Below are positions 8,197-16,426 of a DNA stretch of 64,000 nucleotides, piece after piece. Position 1 is the first letter of the stretch. The number at the start of each line of letters is the position of its first letter. Source of the DNA: Hyphomicrobiales bacterium 4NK60-0047b (GTDB taxonomy: Bacteria; Pseudomonadota; Alphaproteobacteria; Rhizobiales; HXMU1428-3); assembly GCA_040367435.1 (NCBI GenBank), contig BAABWY010000001.1, positions 1,054,001-1,118,000 of the forward strand. Reading direction: 5' to 3'. The notes beneath the pieces are model-generated. The model was not told where the DNA came from. It saw only the letters and a program-made list of their open reading frames with translations, and did no database searches. The translations under genes were made by a program, and so were the position numbers.

Positions 8197-8868
8197 ATGT
8201 ATTCAAATCTACAGAAATACGCAGCTGAATTAATAGGAACAGCATTCCTGCTCGCAACTGTAGTTGGTTCGGGCATTATGGCCGAAAACCTTGCTGGCGG
8301 AAATATCGCCATTGCCCTCTTAGGTAACACAATTCCAACCGGTGCCATTTTAGTTGTCCTGATCACAATGCTTGGCCCCATTTCTGGAGCGCATTTCAAT
8401 CCAGCCGTCACCCTCATATTCGTGCTTAAAAAAGAAATTTCAGTAAGTAACAGTGCTATGTATGTTTTACTCCAAATCATCGGCGGCATCCTCGGTGTTT
8501 GGGTTGCACACCTCATGTTCGACATTGATGTTATCCAATTCTCGGAAAAAGCGCGCACAGGTAATGCCCAATGGATCGCTGAAATCGTAGCAACTTTTGG
8601 CCTGGTTTTTACCATTCTCGCCACTCTAAAAAGTGCAGCACACACTGTACCTATGGCAGTAGGCCTCTATATCACAGCCGCCTACTGGTTCACGGCCTCA
8701 ACATCCTTTGCAAACCCAGCAGTAACCATTGCAAGAGGGTTCTCAAACACCTTCGCTGGTATCAATCCAGACCATATTTTTGGTTTTATTATCGCACAAT
8801 TAATTGGTGCTATTTTAGCGCTTGCTGTTTGCTCTTTCCTCTTATCCAGCAAGAAACAATCAGCATAA
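8197..8868 (+). CDS. Aquaporin/glycerol-facilitator (MIP) family channel, AqpS-like
   Basis: A 223-residue polytopic channel with six predicted helices and both half-helix motifs, HFNPAVT near 75 and FANPAVTIAR near 178. MIP channels pass water, glycerol or arsenite. Location directly behind an arsR gene points to an AqpS-type arsenite exit route, which works by downhill efflux of As(III) made inside the cell. Two starts are possible: GTG 8179 or ATG 8197; I prefer the ATG because MYSNLQKYAAELIGT aligns with MIP N-termini. No arsenate reductase gene follows, so the arsenic link rests on the regulator alone. Confidence 0.85.
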   Translation: MYSNLQKYAAELIGTAFLLATVVGSGIMAENLAGGNIAIALLGNTIPTGAILVVLITMLGPISGAHFNPAVTLIFVLKKEISVSNSAMYVLLQIIGGILGVWVAHLMFDIDVIQFSEKARTGNAQWIAEIVATFGLVFTILATLKSAAHTVPMAVGLYITAAYWFTASTSFANPAVTIARGFSNTFAGINPDHIFGFIIAQLIGAILALAVCSFLLSSKKQSA

Positions 8869-8964
8869 ATTTCAGGCAAAATTGACGCTAAGCCAATTTT
8901 CAGGCACACTTGCACTTATCAAAGCGTACAACCAGACAAAATTTAACCGTCAGGGAGTGTGAAT

Positions 8965-9564
8965 ATGATAGGACATCAAAAGTGCTCGAAACAGCAAACG
9001 CGCATGAAACCTTCACTGCGCAATTTATGGCTTGTAATCCTGCTAAGCCCAATTTTTCTTTTCGCATATCACATACAATCGGCCAATGCCAAAACAACTA
9101 GCGTTGTCACATTCAACAGTGAATATGGCCTTATCCTCATTGATAGCATCCGCTCAAGAGCAGCCTTTGATCTCTTTGAGAGTTTAAATGTTCCAGTACA
9201 AAATGGTTTCTTTTATCAAACCAAAATCTTTGCCCCTAAAGATAAAACTTTTCGCATCGCATGCACATCTTATGGCGCAAGCCACGTCTGTGCTGTGATA
9301 GTTTACCCAAGTGAATATGCCAACTTAAATTTTGACACGGATGAAATTCGACTAAACCTACCAGCAAAATTTGCAAAAAAATATACAGATACATTTCCCA
9401 AAGATAAAAGTTCTTTCCAATTGCAAACTGAAGACAAGCGCTTGCTTATTAATTGGTCTAGAAATGGATTACGCATCAAAAATTTCCGTTTTAAAGGTGA
9501 TCATCAAAGACCAAAAACCAAAAAGAAACGTCCACTTAATAAACCACCCCACATAGAACTATAA
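8965..9564 (+). CDS. Predicted secreted protein, function unknown
   Basis: A 199-residue protein with an N-terminal signal peptide-like segment (LWLVILLSPIFLFAYHIQ, likely cleaved near SANA) and a basic C-terminal tail (KTKKKRPLNKP). Two Cys (in RIACTSYGASHVCAVIV) could form a disulphide. I do not recognise the family. The start is decided by AGGGAG at 8952-8957, seven bases before ATG 8965; the in-frame GTG at 8959 is too close to it. It stands alone between the aquaporin and the tupA-like gene. Confidence 0.7.
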   Translation: MIGHQKCSKQQTRMKPSLRNLWLVILLSPIFLFAYHIQSANAKTTSVVTFNSEYGLILIDSIRSRAAFDLFESLNVPVQNGFFYQTKIFAPKDKTFRIACTSYGASHVCAVIVYPSEYANLNFDTDEIRLNLPAKFAKKYTDTFPKDKSSFQLQTEDKRLLINWSRNGLRIKNFRFKGDHQRPKTKKKRPLNKPPHIEL

Positions 9565-9721
9565 AAACGTCTTACATCGTAAATTGTTAGTTGTTCAACC
9601 TACAAACAACACATATCTTTACCTCCATCACTCCATTATACCTAAGCTAACCTCGCTCCCCCACCTCTTCGATCTAACAGTAAACTTAGAACCTTTTGCC
9701 CCTTGCAAGCATGTCATTTTT

Positions 9722-9764
9722 GTGCAAAATACCATAAAAACGTAATTAATGCATATTTTTGCAC
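9722..9764. promoter_or_regulatory. Inverted repeat upstream of tupA-like gene
   Basis: GTGCAAAA at 9722-9729 and TTTTGCAC at 9757-9764 are exact inverted arms 27 bases apart, ending 36 bases before the likely tupA start. With one base slip the match extends to GTGCAAAATA/TATTTTTGCAC. It is a plausible operator, perhaps for the excisionase-like regulator encoded just downstream, but nothing in the sequence proves the pairing of protein and site. Confidence 0.45.
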
Positions 9765-9800
9765 TAAAATAACGATCATATTAGGGTGAAAGAGAAATTC

Positions 9801-10643
9801 ATGTCCAAATTTTTACAAGTCGCAGCTGTTCTCAGTCTTTGCATGTTTACTGCCCCTCTTTCCGCCACAGCTGAAGAAAAGTCGATTATCTTACAATCAA
9901 CGACCTCAACAGAAAATTCTGGTCTTTTAAATCACCTCATCCCCATCTTCAAAAAAGATACAGGCATCAGAATTCATGTTGTCGCAGTTGGTACTGGCCA
10001 AGCCTTAAAAAATGCCCAAAATGGCGATGGTGACGTCCTCCTCGTACATGCAAAATCAGCTGAAGAAACCTTTGTTAAAGACGGATATGGTGTTGAGCGC
10101 TTTAACGTTATGTTTAATGATTTCGTAATCCTCGGCCCTAAAAACGATCCTGCAAAAGTTAAAGGCCTGAAAAATGTCACCCTTGGGTTAGCAAAAATCT
10201 CAAACAAAAAAGCCTCCTTCATCTCAAGAGGTGATGACAGCGGCACCCATAAAAAAGAATTAAAATTATGGAAAAACGCGGGCATTACCTTAAACAGAGA
10301 TCAGACCTGGTATAGAGAATCTGGCTCAGGGATGGGTTCAACTCTTAACATAGCCGCAGGGATGGGCAGTTATGTCATGTCAGACAGAGCAACATGGATC
10401 GCTTTTAAAAACAAAGCCAACCTGGAAATTCTCATTGAGGGAGACAAAAAACTTTTCAACCAATATGGCGTTATACTCGTAAATCCAGCGAAACATGAAA
10501 ATGTAAAAGCCAAACTTGGCCAAACTTTCATTGACTGGCTAACAGGCCCCAAAGGGCAGGCAGCGATTAAAGCTTTCAAAGTCGGTGGAAAGCAACTTTT
10601 TTTCCCAAACGCCGAACCAGCGGCTATGAAAAAGGCTAGTTAA
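9801..10643 (+). CDS. Tungstate-type ABC transporter substrate-binding protein (TupA-like)
   Basis: A 280-residue periplasmic binding protein. A signal peptide ends near SATAEE, followed by the family hallmark LQSTTSTENSGLLNHLIPIFKKDTGI and VVAVGTGQALKNAQNGDGDVLLVHA, then SRGDDSGTHKKELKLW, the anion-binding segments of TupA/WtpA-type proteins. It captures tungstate or molybdate for an ABC importer. The usual neighbours tupB (permease) and tupC (ATPase) are missing here; the next gene is a convergent regulator. ATG 9801 is chosen over an in-frame GTG at 9786 because it begins a normal signal peptide. Confidence 0.9.
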   Translation: MSKFLQVAAVLSLCMFTAPLSATAEEKSIILQSTTSTENSGLLNHLIPIFKKDTGIRIHVVAVGTGQALKNAQNGDGDVLLVHAKSAEETFVKDGYGVERFNVMFNDFVILGPKNDPAKVKGLKNVTLGLAKISNKKASFISRGDDSGTHKKELKLWKNAGITLNRDQTWYRESGSGMGSTLNIAAGMGSYVMSDRATWIAFKNKANLEILIEGDKKLFNQYGVILVNPAKHENVKAKLGQTFIDWLTGPKGQAAIKAFKVGGKQLFFPNAEPAAMKKAS

Positions 10644-10660
10644 CAAAAACAATCTTAAAT

Positions 10661-11548
10661 CTACTCACCATTATAGCGAACAGACCAGATCTCAGAAACA
10701 TCATACCCACCAAGCTCAGCAGCTTTCTCTTTAAATTTATCTTCAAGAGTAAAATCTATCAATGTTTGAAACGAAGGATCAAACCACCCCTTGCGGCACA
10801 CCAATAAATCATACCGCTCCTTAATCACGGGCACAAAATCCAAATTCAACTGATCAGCAAAGCTCTTTAAACCAAAAGCCACATCAGCCTTGCCTTCAGC
10901 CACCTGCAAAGCACAATCTAATTCAGAGCGCTGTTCAGCCGTAAACTTACAAGCCTTAAGAGAAAAATCATTCTTATCAGCCAAAGACTGTAATAGAAGA
11001 GAAGACCCCGCCCCTGCCTGACGACCAGCTACTGTTTTTTTGCTTAAATGTTCAAATTCTTGAATATCCAACGGATTAGATTTCGCAACAATAAAACCGC
11101 GATCCCGCCACGCCCATTCAACAAGCACGGCCCGCCGAAACTCAATCTCTTCAGCAACAATATGCTCATTCCAGACATTACCCTGTGATGAATAAAGATG
11201 CATACCAGTGCTTAAAGCACTTCCATCCTTAAAGCGCTCCAGCCCATCAACGCTGCTATCAAATAAAGAGGCAAGGTCAGAACGAGATTCCCGCAAAGCC
11301 CACTCTAATAATGGGTCATGGCTACCAACAACAATGTTAGCCCGCTCCTTACGCCGAAGGGCGGAAAAACCAGAACCATTTTCAACCAACCATTGATCAA
11401 TGGCTTTACGCGGGAAAAGCAGTTTCCCCGTAGCCCGGCTACAGGGAACTTCTCCAGAAGAAGCCAGGTCATAAACCCGGCGCTCTTTAATACGTAACAA
11501 ATCAGCCAGCTCTTTGGTCGTTAAAAATTCTATAGATTGATATCTCAT
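10661..11548 (-). CDS. Excisionase-type HTH regulator with periplasmic-binding-like domain
   Basis: A 295-residue two-domain protein. Residues 8-55 (FLTTKELADLLRIKERRVYDLASSGEVPCSRATGKLLFPRKAIDQWL) are an HTH_17/MerR-like excisionase domain. Residues about 70-290 resemble a periplasmic binding fold (VGSHDPLLEWALRESRSDLA; GRQAGAGSSLLLQSLA; GKADVAFGLKSFADQLNLDFVPVIKERYDLLVCR). Such proteins are found beside molybdate or tungstate transport genes and probably sense the oxyanion or molybdenum cofactor. It converges on the tupA-like gene with 17 bases between stops, matching that link. The effector is inferred. Confidence 0.85.
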   Translation of the reverse strand: MRYQSIEFLTTKELADLLRIKERRVYDLASSGEVPCSRATGKLLFPRKAIDQWLVENGSGFSALRRKERANIVVGSHDPLLEWALRESRSDLASLFDSSVDGLERFKDGSALSTGMHLYSSQGNVWNEHIVAEEIEFRRAVLVEWAWRDRGFIVAKSNPLDIQEFEHLSKKTVAGRQAGAGSSLLLQSLADKNDFSLKACKFTAEQRSELDCALQVAEGKADVAFGLKSFADQLNLDFVPVIKERYDLLVCRKGWFDPSFQTLIDFTLEDKFKEKAAELGGYDVSEIWSVRYNGE

Positions 11549-11736
11549 AAACCGCCTGAATTCTTCTATTTTTAGCTAAGGGCAACCCTTTGCAAAACAA
11601 AATTTAAAATAGTTTTCTTAAATTTGAACCTTTTTCTCAAGCCAAACGACATATCTAGTACGAAACAAAATGAGTGAACAAAATTTAAGTAAACCCAAAT
11701 TTAAGTAAACATTGTATTTTAGGAGACTATAACATC

Positions 11737-12279
11737 ATGTCATTGAACTCAATCATCTCAAAAACTGTTCCCCTATCCATTTTAATGGGTCTTTTAGCCA
11801 TCTCAACAGTGAGCTTCACTTCAGTGAATAGTGCAAATGCCGCAACTCAATGTAAAAAAGCAATCGGTTCATATGGCATGTACTATTACAAAAAATCAAA
11901 AGCAAAAAGTTCAGCTGTAGGTCGCTGGGAAAAGAAAACAGCCATTCAGCACGGCATCGGCTTAAGTTTTTGGAATAACGCTAAAAAACGCAGCAACGTC
12001 TGTCAAAAACAAGCAAACAATACCTGGCGCTGCTTCGCTATCGGGACACCTTGCCAAACAAAAACTGTTTGTAAGCCAAAATTGAAAAAACACGGCATGT
12101 ATTATTACAACAAGCAAAAAGCGAAAAGCTCAGCCAAAGGCCGTTGGGAAAAACAAGCTGCCATTCAATATGGTGTGAAATACAGCTTCTGGAATAATGC
12201 AAAAGTGAAAAACTATAAATGTAAAAAACAACCAAACAACACATGGCGCTGCGCTGCTATCGCAAAACCTTGTCACTAA
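11737..12279 (+). CDS. Secreted Cys-rich protein with an internal tandem duplication
   Basis: A 180-residue exported protein: a signal peptide of about 36 residues ending ANAA, then two similar modules of about 70 residues (about 38-107 and 110-179). Each module has C-x(10)YGMYYY or HGMYYY, KAKSSAxGRWEK, AIQxGxxxSFWNNAK, a Cys, then NNTWRCxAIxxPC. Four Cys per module suggests two disulphides each. The high Lys, Trp and Tyr content suggests a small binding module; I cannot name it. GGAG (in TTTTAGGAGAC) gives a clear ribosome-binding site 13 bases upstream, and a strong terminator follows. Confidence 0.8.
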   Translation: MSLNSIISKTVPLSILMGLLAISTVSFTSVNSANAATQCKKAIGSYGMYYYKKSKAKSSAVGRWEKKTAIQHGIGLSFWNNAKKRSNVCQKQANNTWRCFAIGTPCQTKTVCKPKLKKHGMYYYNKQKAKSSAKGRWEKQAAIQYGVKYSFWNNAKVKNYKCKKQPNNTWRCAAIAKPCH

Positions 12280-12312
12280 ATTAGATCACTAAGTTTAGTA
12301 AAATTTATACAC

Positions 12313-12350
12313 AAAAAAGAACCCAACTCACCCCGAGTTGGGTTCTTTTA
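12313..12350 (+). terminator. Rho-independent terminator after the duplicated secreted protein
   Basis: GAACCCAACTC at 12319-12329, loop ACCCC, GAGTTGGGTTC at 12335-12345, then TTTTA. The stem is perfect over 11 bp and the A-tract before it pairs with the T-tract. Confidence 0.9.
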
Positions 12351-12390
12351 TGCACAAAAGCAAGCCATAAGAAAAAACAAACCATCTACA

Positions 12391-12470
12391 CGAAGAAGGA
12401 GTGAAACCACTTCGGCGTCAGGACATGGTGCAGCTACAACGAAGCTGTGGAATAGCGCCTGAGAGAAAAA
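12391..12470 (+). repeat. Interspersed multi-hairpin element, shortened copy R3
   Basis: CGAAGAAGGAGTGA, a weak hairpin around ACCACTTCGGCGT, GGACATGGTGCAGC, then AGCT-acaacga-AGCT and the closing GGAATAGCGCCTGAGAG. The GC-rich middle and the CTCGGAGG block are missing, so this is an ~80-base deletion form. It ends three bases before the stop codon of trhO, which is on the opposite strand, so it is also the trhO 3' untranslated region. Confidence 0.7.
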
Positions 12471-12473
12471 GAA

Positions 12474-13493
12474 TTAGCCAGTTTTCTTTTTCCGTCTCTG
12501 GCGCTCTTTATTCTCTTTTTTAAGTTCCCGTTGGCGTGTCGCAGCAATCGTTGCTTCGTCCCCCAAATGCGCAAGCCCCTTTTCAGCAGCCAATACCATT
12601 TGCTTCTGCCTCTCACGAGCTCTCTCACGTTCTGCATCAGTCTTGGTCGTGGCACAATAAGCGCACTGCACACCAAGCTCATACAAAGGATCAGCGCGGT
12701 CTTCAACACTCAGCGGTTGTCGGCACGCATGGCAAAGCAAAAAATCTTGCGGCACCAAATCATGCCCCACTGCAACACGCTCATCAAAAACAAAACAGCC
12801 ACCTTCCCAAAGGCTTTCCTCTTCAGGCTGCTCTTCTAAATAGCGCAGGATCCCACCCTTTAAATGATACACTTCCTCAAACCCGTGCGCCATCATATAG
12901 CTGGATGCTTTCTCACACCGGATCCCCCCCGTGCAAAACATCGCAACTTTTTTATCCTTTTCAGGGTCAAGATTGTCAGAAACCCAATCTTTAAATTCAG
13001 TGAAACTCTTTGTCTTCGGGTCTACTGCGCCCTTAAAAGTTCCGATATCAACTTCATAATCATTTCGTGTATCAATCACGACCATCTCTGGGTCAGAAAT
13101 AATCTCATTCCATTCTTCTGGGTTTAGATAAGTTCCAACCTGCTCATTCGGATTAGCCTCAGGCGCACGCAGTGTCACAATTTCCTGTTTCAACTTCACT
13201 TTCATACGCAAAAAAGGCGGCTTAGTGCTGTATGAATATTTAACATCAAGCCCAGCAAAACGGTTTTTAAAAATATTCCCTGCCTTAAAATAAGCAATCA
13301 ACTCATCAATCGCCTCAACAGAACCAGCAACCGTGCCATTAATCCCCTCATTGGCTAGTAATAAAGTTCCCTTGATTCCTCGCGCATCACAAAACTCGGT
13401 TATCGGGCCTCGCAAAACTTCAAAATCTTCCAAAGTGACAAAATGATAAAGAGCAGCAACTTTAAAATCAGATATTTCGTGTGTTTCTGCCAT
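12474..13493 (-). CDS. trhO: tRNA uridine(34) hydroxylase, rhodanese-domain protein
   Basis: A 339-residue YceA/TrhO-family protein that makes 5-hydroxyuridine at position 34 of tRNAs in an oxygen-dependent reaction. An N-terminal ferredoxin-like domain (VAALYHFVTLEDFEVLRGPITEFC, LLANEGINGTVAG) is followed by a rhodanese domain (VVIDTRNDYEVDIGTFKGA) with the active Cys in MFCTGGIRCEKAS, and a C-terminal Cys-rich tail (CHACRQP...CAYC). ATG 13493 is preferred over one eight codons upstream because GAAGG lies at workable distance. Repeat R3 abuts its stop. Confidence 0.94.
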   Translation of the reverse strand: MAETHEISDFKVAALYHFVTLEDFEVLRGPITEFCDARGIKGTLLLANEGINGTVAGSVEAIDELIAYFKAGNIFKNRFAGLDVKYSYSTKPPFLRMKVKLKQEIVTLRAPEANPNEQVGTYLNPEEWNEIISDPEMVVIDTRNDYEVDIGTFKGAVDPKTKSFTEFKDWVSDNLDPEKDKKVAMFCTGGIRCEKASSYMMAHGFEEVYHLKGGILRYLEEQPEEESLWEGGCFVFDERVAVGHDLVPQDFLLCHACRQPLSVEDRADPLYELGVQCAYCATTKTDAERERARERQKQMVLAAEKGLAHLGDEATIAATRQRELKKENKERQRRKKKTG

Positions 13494-13656
13494 AGCAGCC
13501 AAAACCTTCAATAACATGGGTGTGAAAATAACGCTGAAGCTAAGTTCTAAATAAAAAGATTAGCACAACACGTTCAGATCAAAGACAAGCCCTAATCTCA
13601 AAAATAAAGGCTTGTTTTGACAAGACGTCTAATAACTGTCAAGTCCACCCTTAACA

Positions 13657-13670
13657 TTGATATAAATCAA
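13657..13670. promoter_or_regulatory. Perfect FNR/FixK-type box
   Basis: TTGATATAAATCAA is an exact match to the TTGAT-N4-ATCAA consensus of FNR, FnrL and FixK regulators. It lies 139 bases before the Cys-rich membrane protein gene at 13809 and 164 bases before trhO on the other strand. It is the only notable site in the 315-base gap 13494-13808. Oxygen-linked control of the copper-type cluster is the likelier reading. Confidence 0.7.
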
Positions 13671-13808
13671 GACCTTATTTAAAGAGCACTGATACCAATT
13701 TAAGGGTAAAACTACAAAACTGTGTGGAATTCACAATAGTTTGAAAAAACTTGAGAAACGTGACGATTTCACACTTGTCGAAGACCAGGAATTGGGTATT
13801 TTAACATT

Positions 13809-14228
13809 ATGCTCACACAGAGAAATATAAACACTACAAAAACGCAAACTGCCAAAACAGTAAAACTTGGCACGCGTTATTCGCTTTTGATGGTTCTGAT
13901 TATACAATTAGCAATCACGAGCATTCTTTGTGCGACGAGCAGTTATATTGCAAACGCTAACGCAATAACCATATGCACGGCCTTCGGCTTAAAAACCATC
14001 TCTTTAGATGAAAATGGTGAACCAGTTGAGCAAGAGCAACACGATGCTTTCAGCAAAACCTGTTTCCATTGCGCAAACAGCTGTTCTATGGCAGCTCTTG
14101 CCCCTCAGTCCGAAGAAGCAATCTATGCTGGCCTAAATCAAATATACCGGCCCACAGTCACAGAAGTTCTTAAATCAAAACTCCTTGCTCAAGGGCCGCC
14201 TCCGCGTGCCCCTCCAGCTCACGCATAA
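13809..14228 (+). CDS. Cys-rich membrane-anchored protein, DUF2946-like
   Basis: A 139-residue protein with one N-terminal transmembrane or signal segment (YSLLMVLIIQLAITSILCA), then ITICTAFGLKTISLDENGEPV and a Cys cluster, TCFHCANSC, followed by a Pro-rich end (GPPPRAPPAHA). The layout of a TM helix, a first Cys in ICTA and a CxxC-like cluster resembles DUF2946 proteins that sit with copper-resistance genes. The next genes (an outer-membrane protein and a PCuAC chaperone) support a copper role. The match is by pattern only, so the family name is tentative. No clear Shine-Dalgarno precedes the ATG. Confidence 0.65.
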   Translation: MLTQRNINTTKTQTAKTVKLGTRYSLLMVLIIQLAITSILCATSSYIANANAITICTAFGLKTISLDENGEPVEQEQHDAFSKTCFHCANSCSMAALAPQSEEAIYAGLNQIYRPTVTEVLKSKLLAQGPPPRAPPAHA

Positions 14229-14332
14229 AATCCCAATTTTTCTAAATTAATAGAACCGAACACCCTTGGAGTATGCGCGCATACGATGAGGTGTTTCGTG
14301 TTCTCTTTTGTAGTTTTACATCGGAGTTTTTT

Positions 14333-15448
14333 ATGTCTTTTCAATTCAAAAATACCACAAGCGTGCTTGTTCTAGCACTTGCAACAACTTTAAGTCTCTC
14401 AGCTCCTCTAAAAGCTGATGAAAGCCACGATAGCAACGGTCACAAGAACCACCGCGCTGATGGTCATGCCCCAATCGGCGTAATGGGCGATCACCTTCAT
14501 AAAAAAGGTGAGTTCATGATGTCTTACCGTTTCATGACAATGGGCATGAAAGGGAACCAGCAAGGCACAGATAACATCTCAACAGACACCATCGCCACAA
14601 CTGTTCCAAACCGCTTTTTTGGCACACCAGGCCAACCACAGACAGTCCGTGTGGTTCCAACGGAAATGACCATGGACATGCACATGATCGGCGCCATGTT
14701 CGCCCCATCAGATAATCTGACATTAATGGCCATGATATCTGTCATTGATAAAGAGATGGAACACATCACTTACCAGGGCGGTGGTGCTAATACAAATGTA
14801 TTAGGCAAATTCAAAACGCGTACAAGCGGCATTGGTGATCTAAACCTCGGTGGTCTATACAGCCTTTATAACGATGGCACGACCAAAATCCATTTCAATG
14901 GCGGCCTCAGCATCCCAACTGCAAGCATAACAAGACGCGATGATGTCCTAACACCAATGGGCGGCAATCCAACTCTTCGCTTGCCCTACCCAATGCAGCT
15001 CGGCACAGGCACGTGGGATCTCTTACCAGGCTTGACCGTTCAAAGCCGCATGGGTGATTTTTCCTACGGCGCACAATATAAAGCCCGCTTCCATTTAGGT
15101 GATAATGATGAAGGTTACAGCTTTGGTGACAAACACGAACTAACCGGTTGGGTCGCATATCAATGGGCACCATGGATTTCAACATCACTGCGTCTAACAG
15201 GTATTACTCAAGCAGAAATTGACGGCATCGACCCTAACATCGTGGCCCCTGTTCAAACGGCAAACCCAGATAATTTCGGCGGCGACCGCCTCGACCTGGC
15301 TCTTGGTGTAAATATGATGGTCCAATCAGGTCGTTTTGAAGGACATCGTTTTGCACTTGAATTCGGCGCACCGATTTATCAAGACTTAAACGGTGTACAA
15401 CTGGAAACTGACTACACATTAACAGTTGGTTGGCAAAAAGCTTTTTAA
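14333..15448 (+). CDS. Outer-membrane beta-barrel protein of a copper-linked family
   Basis: A 371-residue exported protein. A signal peptide ends near SAPLKA; a His-rich stretch (ESHDSNGHKNHRADGHAPIGVMGDHLHKKGE) follows, then alternating amphipathic strands with Met- and aromatic-rich segments (MMSYRFMTMGMKG; MTMDMHMIGAMFAP), ending in an aromatic residue (WQKAF) as typical barrels do. It resembles the transporter-like family found next to copper chaperones and multicopper oxidases. The His/Met-rich start suggests metal contact. The start ATG 14333 has CGGAG 7-8 bases upstream. Part of a cluster with 13809 and 15672. Confidence 0.8.
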   Translation: MSFQFKNTTSVLVLALATTLSLSAPLKADESHDSNGHKNHRADGHAPIGVMGDHLHKKGEFMMSYRFMTMGMKGNQQGTDNISTDTIATTVPNRFFGTPGQPQTVRVVPTEMTMDMHMIGAMFAPSDNLTLMAMISVIDKEMEHITYQGGGANTNVLGKFKTRTSGIGDLNLGGLYSLYNDGTTKIHFNGGLSIPTASITRRDDVLTPMGGNPTLRLPYPMQLGTGTWDLLPGLTVQSRMGDFSYGAQYKARFHLGDNDEGYSFGDKHELTGWVAYQWAPWISTSLRLTGITQAEIDGIDPNIVAPVQTANPDNFGGDRLDLALGVNMMVQSGRFEGHRFALEFGAPIYQDLNGVQLETDYTLTVGWQKAF

Positions 15449-15671
15449 AGTTTTGCAGTAACTAAAAATTTATCTCTACAATCACAAAGTGCCCACATTG
15501 AAAAGATAACCAATTTATCAGTGCGTGTTGCACAAAAGTGGTCACCGGTTTTGTGAAAAAAACACGCCCAAAAAAACACTGGAACATTCAATTAAATTCA
15601 TCAAAAAAGAATGTTCTAGTGTGGGCATTTTGCCTTTTATCAATGATAAAAATTTTTACGAAAGATCAAAA

Positions 15672-16316
15672 ATGAAAGTTTTATTTTCTTCTCTTTTTGC
15701 TGTTTTAGTATGTCTAAGTTCACCTGTTTTGGCTGGTGAGAAAAAAATGAAAGACACAGCATCAAACCTTTCAATCAGTCATGTCTGGGGTAAGCCTAAT
15801 TACGGCCCAAATGGCGCCGCTTATTTCATTTTGAAAAACAACGGCAAAACCGCCCGTCACCTCATTGGTGCAAGCTCTCCTCTCTCAGATAGAGTAGAAC
15901 TTCACACCCATTTAAAAGAAGATGGTGTCATGAAAATGCGCAAGATGAAAGACGGCATCATCGTAAAGCCGGGTGAAACCCTGCGCTTTAAACCAGCTGG
16001 CAATCACGTCATGCTCATGAGCATGAAAGAAAAACTAAAGCCAGGCGCAACCTATGACCTTCATTTGAAGTTTAAAGACGGCTCAACAGAAAAACTAAAG
16101 GTCGCCATTAAAGATAAAGACCACGCAAAAGAACACAGAGGCTCAAACGCTGATGACAAGCGCGGCTCCAGTGCAGATAAAAAACGTGGCTCAGCCTCTG
16201 ATGAAAAAAGAGAGTCTGGCAAAGATGAAAAACGCGGTTCAAACGCTGACGAAAAGAAGATGAAAAAAACTGAAAGCCGCGGTAGCGACGCCAAAGAAAA
16301 GCGCGGCAGCGAATAA
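15672..16316 (+). CDS. PCu(A)C copper chaperone with a long charged tail
   Basis: A 214-residue periplasmic protein. After a signal peptide (FAVLVCLSSPVLAG) comes the PCuAC fold with the Cu(I) motif H-M-x(n)-H-x-M: HTHLKEDGVMKMRKM and GNHVMLMSM. These proteins deliver copper to cytochrome oxidase with SCO1/SenC. Residues from about 155 onward form an unusual extension of repeated RGS-x-AD-x-K units (RGSNADDK, RGSSADKK, RGSASDEK and so on), hydrophilic and probably disordered. ATG 15672 starts the signal peptide; a longer frame from 15525 reads a non-signal leader. A strong terminator follows. Confidence 0.88.
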   Translation: MKVLFSSLFAVLVCLSSPVLAGEKKMKDTASNLSISHVWGKPNYGPNGAAYFILKNNGKTARHLIGASSPLSDRVELHTHLKEDGVMKMRKMKDGIIVKPGETLRFKPAGNHVMLMSMKEKLKPGATYDLHLKFKDGSTEKLKVAIKDKDHAKEHRGSNADDKRGSSADKKRGSASDEKRESGKDEKRGSNADEKKMKKTESRGSDAKEKRGSE

Positions 16317-16343
16317 GTCTCGTAATTTTATAGAATTACATAC

Positions 16344-16380
16344 AAAAGGCTCAGTCTCACAAAAAGACTGAGCCTTTTTA
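16344..16380 (+). terminator. Rho-independent terminator after the PCuAC gene
   Basis: AAAAGGCTCAGTCT at 16344-16357 pairs perfectly with AGACTGAGCCTTTT at 16365-16378 around a 7-base loop and ends in a T-tract. It closes the copper-type cluster. Confidence 0.92.
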
Positions 16381-16426
16381 ATTTTCAACAATCTCGCTCC
16401 TACAAAAAGTTCAATTAGCTAAAAAC

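Noticed and set aside
15525-15671. 49-residue N-terminal extension of the PCuAC gene
   Set aside because: It would bury the signal peptide; the ATG at 15672 gives a standard exported precursor.
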